A stretch of 64,000 bases of DNA from Gnetum montanum (taxonomy: Eukaryota; Streptophyta; Gnetopsida; Gnetales; Gnetaceae): the NCBI GenBank assembly GCA_015680685.1, contig MNCI01038293.1:303415-367414 (forward strand). The letters run 5' to 3'. The position numbers and the translations under genes were made by a program. A model generated the notes under the pieces. That model did no database searches. It saw only the letters and a list, made by a program, of their open reading frames with translations, and had not been told where the DNA came from. Below, one piece after another: positions 56,720 through 64,000 of this stretch (positions are counted from its first letter, which is position 1; the number at the start of each line of letters is the position of its first letter).

Positions 56720-58900
56720 CATCCCCCACGATTTTGTATGTTGCCACTATTGATATTACTCTTAATGTTGATGAGGTGCTCGACTTGGATAATATGCTTG
56801 TTGGTGGAACTGCTACCTACAATTGCCTTGTGGATAAGGCAACCACCTAGGTGCTTATCATTTTTCCAATCTAGGATTTAAGGCATACACCTCAAATTCT
56901 TTCAAATGTGACACCACTAAACAACATCACTCTAGATATTCATATTAGCAAATGCCACAACCATCATCATCTATTTTAGAATCTACAACCTTGTCTACTA
57001 ATGTAGCTTTACCCTTGTTTCTATGATATCCCTATTCTATATCATTTTTATTCCTTCTTTCTTGACCACTACCTCCTTGGTCTCTTCATTTCCTTGCAAT
57101 CTTCAAAGCTGGTTAGAAATTCTCATCTAAGGATTCCCATAGCTTATCTACTTGAGTTAATATTTTAATGACAAATTTTTATATCAATAAGGTTTTCCTC
57201 TATGCCACTTCATCAAGTAGTGCCTTCTCCTCAGTATCACAAAAATGCATCTCCTTTTTTGAATAGATGGGTTCCTATTCTATTCTTTTAAAATATCATG
57301 CTTTTTGAGTTCACCTTCTTCTTTGGCCACTTGATTAATTATCCTTTGGATCCAATGGGCTTGTAGCTCACAAAGTATAATTTGGTCATAGACCCCAAGA
57401 GTTTCCTTTATTTCATTCCTAGGCCCATCTATGATATGACACAATTGATCCCTTTGGAAGTGTCCATAGCCTAGGAATTGGTAAAAAATAGAATAGTACC
57501 TTCCCAAGGCTACATCCAAGGACTCATGATTTCCTTATTTCCATCCTTAGATTTGTTTCTACAAGTTTCATACTCTAGATTAGGTTTGATACTTGTCATT
57601 GAAAAACTTTAGTAATAGTAGCAACTTTCAACTTCCTTAATGAGTGCCCTTAGGAATAATTTTAACTTCTATCATTTATTTTTGATATTTTATAAGGCAT
57701 GGGCTTCATGAAATTCTTGTAGATGGTTTTGTGGATCTAAGTTATATCCCCTCTCAAATCTAGGGATATTGTTCATATCCAACCTCTTAATTCGACTATC
57801 TTTCAAGTCCCTAGATGGAATTCTAACTATCTTTGAAATATTTAACATATTTCTGGTAGCCATAAGAGTCTCATCATAGTCATAATGATCCTAATGACCC
57901 CTGTCATGGCCACAATGTCTATGATGAGTCTTGTTATGTCTTCTTTCTCGATGATGTTACATCCTTTATTACTAGTCTTACCCTTCTTCTCTACTATCTT
58001 GGTGGAATTCACATTCATCCCTATCTCACTATTCACCTTCATCCTAATCATGGTTGTTATTTCTTTTATCTTTGCCTTTGCTCCTCTTATCAAAGTTGAA
58101 GGAGGAAGACAATGAGAATGATGATGAGGATGAGGAAAAAGAAGAATCAACACCTAAACAATGCCTACTAGTTTCTATTCTTTGATCCCTACCCTAATCC
58201 TTGTGTTTCTCCTTTTCTTTATGTTTGTCATTATCCTTGCATTTTGGGTAAATGACTATGATTGTTATCTTTTGAGGTCCCCTAGTCTTAAGAACCATTC
58301 TTTCCTTCACCCAATTTGTCCATAGTTGATAGCAACATTTGGTTAAGGGTCTGTCCATCTTAGAAAGGAGGAGAGTCTGTGTATCAGTATTGGCCTAAAA
58401 AGAAGTCCTTGCTTTCTTTATGTTGCTACAATAATAATTGGGTTGTAATCCTCTTGCATTTAAAAGCCTCATATTATGCTTCCATCTACCGATCCTTGCT
58501 CCGCTAGGCATTAGTGGGGTGATAATCTTGATAAATGTAGTCTTGGACTTCATACTTTGCATTAAATACAATGATGCCTAGGTTGATAAGATTGCTCATT
58601 AACATGGTAATAGATTATTCAGGAGGCAACACATTGTTACCTTCCACATCCCTCCATCATAACTTCTTGTCTTGATGAAGTGTAACGATCCAGATGGGTG
58701 TAAATAATGTGTGAAGTCATTAGGGCATTTTTTGGACCTCCTATCTTTAATTAGTTCCACCTATAAGTAGTTAAGATTCATCCCTATGAGAAGAAGTCAT
58801 GTTAGTATTTTCTAGAAAATAGTGTGCTTACTCTAATTTCCTTAATGATTTATCATTAAATGATCCTTACAACATCTTTGTATGATATTACTATCTTTTC
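56720..58900 (-). pseudogene. gag, Athila-like element
   Basis: The best part is 57519-57280: MDVALGRYYSIFYQFLGYG, then HIIDGPRNEIKETLG and a charged helix. The same sequence order occurs in the second copy at 60672-60400. The upstream part (58153-57842) is basic and Ile/Met-rich. Downstream, toward 56720, is a Cys/His region (zinc-knuckle area) that also matches the second copy. Frames change repeatedly. Confidence 0.6.
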
Positions 58901-58925
58901 CTACTTAGCACACTTAGGTAAACTA

Positions 58926-58946
58926 AATCCCCAATAATGGCACTAA
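58926..58946 (-). other. Primer binding site, Athila-like
   Basis: On the minus strand AGTGCCATTATTGGGGATT follows the LTR end TCATCA. It resembles the TTGGCGCC(G/A)TTG-GGGGA type used by Athila-related elements. The second copy has TTGGTGCCATTTCTAGGAAC at 61712-61693. Confidence 0.65.
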
Positions 58947-59878
58947 TGATGAGCAATAAGTAGTCCCTGTGGCCAACCATGCAAATCACAAGCCTACACA
59001 AGCAATCCAGTCAAATTCTATGGACTTAGCTCCTAAGTGTGCCTATGGACAAAGATGGTGACTTAAGGAAGTACATGATCATTGTCTTCTTAACTTCCAC
59101 TTGTGTATGTTCTTATATTTGGTTCAGTGTGAATTAAGACATATGATATTTATTTATTATTATATTTTTATATGTTTTGTAGCCTAAGTTTTGGTGAAAA
59201 GGTAAATAGTTGATGATTAACTATTCTAGTTACCTAATGATTCTAAGGCTAACTATCCTAACATAAGTATCTAGTTCCACTTACCATAAACATCTTGAAC
59301 TTGTACTAATGCTACTTCATTACAAAGTGATAATTTTTGGGCATACCAAATGGCCACTACTGGGATTACCAAGTGTTAAATGGTATGCTTAAATTTGTTG
59401 TAATTATGTGTTTATTATTAAAGGTATTAATTAATGAAGACAAAAATTTAAAGTGCATTAATAACAAAGTGCAAGTAAGAAACATTAATCTATTCCAAGT
59501 GCTACAATGAGTGTCAAGAACATCATCTTTATTTTTAGTCACATCAATGTGTTTAGGTACATGATGCTTGAATAAAGATTCATACAATGGCTTTAGTTCA
59601 TACTACAAGCACTCAAAAAATATTCTAACTCTAGGGAAAGAAAATGACAAGAACCCACTACTCTATTGACTTAACGTGCCATAAATGTGATGGGTACACA
59701 CATTCATATAGGCTTGACTAGACTTTATGTTAATGCATCTAGTTCAATGCATCTAACCAAGCATCAACAAGGCTTCATCAACAGAGGTGCATCAACACAT
59801 GTCTATTGACACAGCCAATCGACTTATACTTCATTAGGTCCAACTAGCAATAAGGGTATTTCTAATTTACTAATGGCA
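58947..59878 (-). repeat. Athila-like LTR, copy 1
   Basis: Begins TGATGAGCAATAAG on + and shares blocks with 61713-62690 and 7280-7977. A TATA-like TATATGAATG on the minus strand lies near 59715. The right edge is placed where gag sequence of the second copy begins (CATCCCCCATGA). Confidence 0.65.
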
Positions 59879-61690
59879 TCCCCCATGACTATGGGTTTTA
59901 CCATTGTGGTTTATAACAATCTTAAGATTGATAAGAATTCCTACTAGGATAGTACTATTGATTGTAGGATTATCTATGATTGTCTTATGGGTAAGAAAAT
60001 ATCCTAGGCATTTTCTTTTTTACAAACTTGGGATTCAAAGCAAAATTTTAGACTTTTGTAGATGTAACATAACTAGGCAATAACCCTTGATATGTTCATA
60101 TTAACAAATGTCACATCCATCCTCCTCTAAACTTAAGTCTATAACCTCTTCTACTACAACTATTTTCCCTTTATTCTGATAAGTGATCTAACCTATTTCC
60201 TTATTCTTTTTCCTCTTCTTGTTTTTACCACTTCATCCTATTTTCTTCACCTTATTCTCTATGATTTTCAAGTTGGTTATGACTTTTTCATTCATCAACC
60301 CCCCACATCTTATCTATCCTTGCTTTAATTTCTATGACAAACTCTTATATTGGCAAGGTTTTGTGTGAAATCAACTCATCAAGGGCTATCACTTTTTCCT
60401 AATCATAAATATGAACCTTCCTATTGTAAAAATTTGGATCCTAGTTATATTCCTATACACTTTCCCTTTTGCACAACTCTCCTTTTTCTTTTGCCACCTG
60501 TTCAATTAGCCTTTGTATCTGATCAACTTTTAGCTCTAATAATCTTCATTGGGCATAGATTCCAAGGCTCTTTATTATTTTGTTATGAATTCCATCTATG
60601 ATGTGATGAAGCTACTCTTTTTGAGAAAATCCATGCCTTAGGCATCTATGTAGTAGAGAATAGTATCTACCCAAGGCTACATCAAGGGATTCATGGTTCT
60701 CTTGCTTTCACCCTTGGATATATTTTCTTAGATTGGACACTTGTGAATAAGATTGATATTTTTTGTTGAAGAGTTCAAGCATTATGTTACCACCAATGAA
60801 TTGAATCTAGTTCCAATGATCTATACCAACTTTCAACTTCTTCTATTAGTGACCTAAGAAAGAGCTTAAGATTTTGCCACTTACTTTCAATGTTTTGTAA
60901 GATGCACACATCACAAAAGGCTTGTAAATGATGTTGTGGATCAAAATTATAGCCTCTCTTAAAGTTAGGAATGTTATTCATATGAATTCATTTGATGCAT
61001 CTTTCTCTTTGATGCCTATGAGGTATTCAAACTGTGATCCTAATTTGTATCACATTCCTAGTAGCCAACAAGGGTTCATCATCATCAGACATGTTATGGT
61101 CATAATCTTTATTTCTGTTTTTCTAATAGTGATGGTCTTTTCTATGCTCACTTTTATGCCTTATATCTTATATTTCAATTTTCATTTCTATTTCTATCAA
61201 GACCCCTTAGTGGAGCTCTATCTCCATACATACGTTCATCTTTATCAAAGCTAGGTGTGATTATGAAGAGGAAAATGACAAACTAGGAGAATCACCATAG
61301 CTCCTATATCTCCCCTATTGTCCCTTGATTCATCTCTTCTATGTTTATAGGAGGTCCTAGGCCTTAAGGCCCTCCATATTCTATGACTTACTCAATCTTT
61401 TCTAAGATTATTTGCATCAGTTGAATGTAGTTTTTAAATATAGTAAAGGTTTAAATAAGCATATGACATTCCCACTTGTAGTGATTCACTACAATTCTCT
61501 TCAGTATAGATCCTACCATTTTTCCTACTAATGTTCTCATCATGTGATGGATTATTGGCTCTATGTGAAGTAGACATGTTTTTAATTAATAATGTGTGTC
61601 ACTTAAAATATTCATATTTTTTTAAAAAAATATAAATTAGTAATTCTTTACATCGATCATTTATAATATAGCTAATCTAGATCACTAGTG
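59879..61690 (-). pseudogene. gag fragment, second Athila-like element
   Basis: On the minus strand, 60981-60787 reads NFDPQHHLQAFCDVC and SLIEEVESWYRSLELDSI, the core of the retrotransposon gag domain. Next comes MDVALGRYYS..., matching 57519-57280 in the first copy. It ends abruptly at the LTR near 59878. The rest of its pol is missing from this side, so it is truncated or interrupted. Confidence 0.65.
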
Positions 61691-61712
61691 TTGTTCCTAG
61701 AAATGGCACCAA

Positions 61713-62690
61713 TGATGAGTAGCAAGTATCCCCTACACTCAAATAGATAAATCACAAGAATTTACATGCAATCTCATTGAATTCCATGAATGGAACTAGT
61801 GTGGTATCTAGATCATTAAGTGTTGATCGTAGGTCATTATCTTCCCACCTGGACTAGTGGTAGCTTTATCACATATGATTTAGTACAAAGTGAGGCATAT
61901 GATTATTGATGTTATGTGGCCAAGGCTAAATTATATGAAATTATGATAATTAATTATTTAAACTAATTAATAACAAGAATATAGATCTTAAACTATCCTA
62001 AGGCTAATGAGTGTGTATTTCTAGCTTATAGTAAATGTCCTGAACTCACGTACCCACCATTGGTATTACCAAGTGTTATGCTACTATGCAAAACAAGCAA
62101 TAACAATGCTAGGATTACAAAGTGAATACATGTTTACCCTTGAAACTGGTCATGGTCATTTCATCGATTAATTAACATGCATGGAAATGTAAATATTAAC
62201 TAAGTACATAGAAAGTAAATTGCATTGAAAGTAAATCTATTCTAAGTCAAAGTGCTTAAATGAAAATAAATCAATCTCAATATTATTGCTATTTATGGAA
62301 TATGTTCATGTACAATGCCACTCAAATAAGATGTCATACAATTGACTCAAATCCACACTGCAAGCACTCACTAACTATTTGTTAAGGTTATGAGAAAAAA
62401 CTACAAGATTCTAGCTACACTATTGATTGAATGATGTCAAATATGTGGTGGGTGCTTGCATATTTATAGATTTTAAGTGAAATAGCCTGAATGCATATGT
62501 GTCAATGCATCTAAGATGCATTGACAAGGATGCATCGACGTATCCTCATTGATGCATATGTTCCAACACATCTAAGATGCATTGATAGTGATGCATCAAC
62601 GAGGCTTCGTCAACTAGAATGCATTCATGAAGTTACACGATTCATGGTATTTCATCACCATTAAACTAAGAATAATCCATGTATCCACTA
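61713..62690 (-). repeat. Athila-like LTR, copy 2
   Basis: Begins TGATGAGTAGCAAG. The minus strand has a good TATA box (TATAAATATG, near 62466). The upstream part (62480-62640) holds several copies of ATGCATCnA(A/C)G-type motifs such as GATGCATCGACG. The right limit is approximate. Confidence 0.65.
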
Positions 62691-62929
62691 CTTTCCCTAC
62701 TACTTCTATTTTATAACTAGATATTTATATTTTAGTTATTATATCTCTATAAAAAATTACATATATATGTCTTTCTTTCTTCTTCCTATTTCTTTTTTTG
62801 TGTAACTAATTGTTTTTATTATAGTTGTTATATCTTTAAATTTTTTTCTTTTTTTTTCTTTTTTCTATTACTAGTCATTTTTCTTTGTTTTTTACTTGCA
62901 GTTTCTTGAAATCATCTTTAAATATTTTT

Positions 62930-63510
62930 TGCATCTCTTCTTTGCTCTTCCTTTCAATGCCTTTCCTAGAATATTCATGTAGTAACCTTTGTTTATAGAC
63001 TCATTATTTAATATTTTTTACACATGTTTAAACCATCTAAGTTACCATTCTTGTACTATCCAACATTTAGCATCATATAAGATAGTAGAGTAAATTTTTG
63101 TCTTTTAATATTTTCCCTCAATTTTATAGGCATTCTTTTATCACATTGAATACCACTAGCCTATCTCCAATTTGACCATCCTACCTCAACCCTACTTTTT
63201 ATATCCTTACCAATTTCACCATCTAATTAGAGGATTGATCCTAGGCAATAGAACTATTTGTAGTGAAGGACTTTTTCTTCTTGAATTCTCACTTCTGTTT
63301 CACCATTTTTTATGTTATTATTAAAATTACATTCCATATATTTGGTCTTACTTCTGCTAATTTTTAAGCTTTTTCATTCTAGAGGATATCTCCACTTGTC
63401 CATTTTAGAAGTAATATTTTCTTAAATTATATCCACCAACACAATATCATCTACAAATAGTATACAAAAAGGAATTTCATCTTGTATGTTCTTTGTTAAT
63501 TCATCCATAA
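62930..63510 (-). pseudogene. LINE (non-LTR) reverse transcriptase, C-terminal part
   Basis: On the minus strand from 63508 it reads MDELTKNIQDEIPFCIL, then FVDDIVLVDI (the RT F/Y-x-D-D box), SRSKTKYMECNFNN, FYCLGSIL-LDGEIGKDI, ASGIQCDKRMPIKLRE, LYDAKCW, then LRWFKHV and a basic tail. This is the standard layout of the end of a plant L1-type ORF2. Only about 190 codons are present, with a few stops and one shortened stretch before LRWFKHV. The upstream part of the element is missing, and the sequence before 63510 on + turns into a repeat array. Confidence 0.8.
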
Positions 63511-63514
63511 TGAT

Positions 63515-63645
63515 GAGAGTGGTTACCCTAGTGGTTTATTCTAATTATTAGAGCAGTTACTCTAGCGGTTTATTCTAATTATTAGAGTAGTTAATTTAGC
63601 AATTTATTCTAATTATTAGAGTGATTACTCTAATTATTAGAGTCG
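63515..63645 (+). repeat. Tandem array, about 35-bp units
   Basis: Four units of TTTATTCTAATTATTAGAGT plus GTTACTCTAGC variants, ending just before a TATA box. Confidence 0.85.
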
Positions 63646-63657
63646 TTGCTCCCAAAT

Positions 63658-63665
63658 CTATAAAT
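63658..63665 (+). promoter_or_regulatory. TATA box, probable LTR promoter
   Basis: TATAAATA in TCTATAAATAGAGTGCCC, right behind the tandem units. The 300 bases to the window end carry no ORF. With a TG at about 63511, this could be the left part of an LTR that runs out of the window. Confidence 0.5.
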
Positions 63666-64000
63666 AGAGTGCCCAGGTTCAAAATTGGAAAAGAAGTCTT
63701 TTAGCAGTCAAGTAGTAAAACTCTTGTAGTTTGTTTGAAAGTTAGAGTATTTTCCAACTACCCGCAGCAGGAGGTTAAAGTGTGGATGGATCTTTATTCA
63801 ATCATTGTGTACCTGAGCACACCTTGTGTACGGCACTAAAGACGAGCTCTTTGATTCATCCTTGCAGCACTTGAGATTTTCTTTCTTATGCATTTCTTTT
63901 ATTTTATTTTCTTATGCATTTATTTTATTTTATGCACTTTACGTTTCTATTATTAGCATAGCAATTCATTTTGATCAATTAAGAAAATCATTAAACTACA

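Larger units (their letters stand above)
51345..59878 (-). mobile_element. Athila-like Ty3 element, minus strand
   Basis: On the minus strand: LTR (59878-58947), primer site (58946-58926), gag (58900-56720), protease (56070-55850), RT (about 55400-54500), RNase H, integrase (about 53800-52900), pol tail (52717-52535) and a 3' non-coding region shared with 1-1640. The 3' LTR is not found, and element B abuts at 51344. PBS type and RT signature suggest the Athila lineage. Confidence 0.75.

Noticed and set aside
1-64000. tRNA, rRNA or CRISPR features
   Set aside because: No cloverleaf, rRNA core sequence or regularly spaced direct repeats with unique spacers were seen. The arrays present are degenerate tandem repeats of retroelements.

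Overview
The window is plant nuclear DNA made almost entirely of nested, decayed LTR retrotransposons. It also holds one LINE fragment and what looks like the start of another LTR at the right edge. I found no intact host gene, rRNA, tRNA or CRISPR array. Dual RNase H domains in two elements, a Tat/Ogre-like layout and an Athila-like element point to a land plant. The nesting depth and AT-rich decay suggest a large genome, perhaps a gymnosperm, but that is a guess. Single Ns and an 89-base N run show this is an assembly.

Layout, outside in. (1) Both ends carry fragments of an Athila-like Ty3 element: 1-1640 on +, and 51345-62690 on -, with about 1-kb LTRs, a TTGGTGCCATT-type primer site, gag, protease, RT, RNase H and integrase. 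Between the left fragment and the next element lie a foldback repeat (1962-2162) and a decayed coiled-coil ORF (2413-5200). (2) Element B is on +. Its LTR remnants (5599-6764 and 48493-51344) lie about 43 kb apart, and its gag-like and pol pieces lie at 7135-9179 and 45255-47280. (3) The outer Tat-like element (9180-45254, +) sits inside B, inserted at the YxDD box of B's RT. (4) The inner Tat-like element (16030-32888, -) is the youngest, with equal 1283-bp LTRs and a perfect CTAGG target duplication. (5) 62930-63510 is a LINE RT fragment on -. A TATA-bearing, tandem-repeat promoter region follows at 63515-64000.

The most interesting feature is shared by both Tat-like elements. The usual gag-PR-RT-RNaseH-INT order is split between PR and RT by several kilobases. 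That gap holds a multi-exon gene on the opposite strand (inner copy 22911-27057, +; outer copy 36130-32889 and 16029-15815, -). In the inner copy, exons 2-8 join through six GT-AG introns in matching phase. The outer copy has the same exons, and the inner element is inserted into its exon 7. The inner RT frame starts directly behind a TTTTGCAG acceptor-like site. This fits an Ogre-type PR-RT intron that hosts an antisense spliced gene. Short repeats with a TTAAACTAG core occur behind both PR and INT in both elements.

Every coding region is now broken. Stops are mostly TAG or TAA where glutamine is expected, and catalytic Asp or Glu codons have changed to Asn or Lys. Both fit methylcytosine deamination in silenced DNA.
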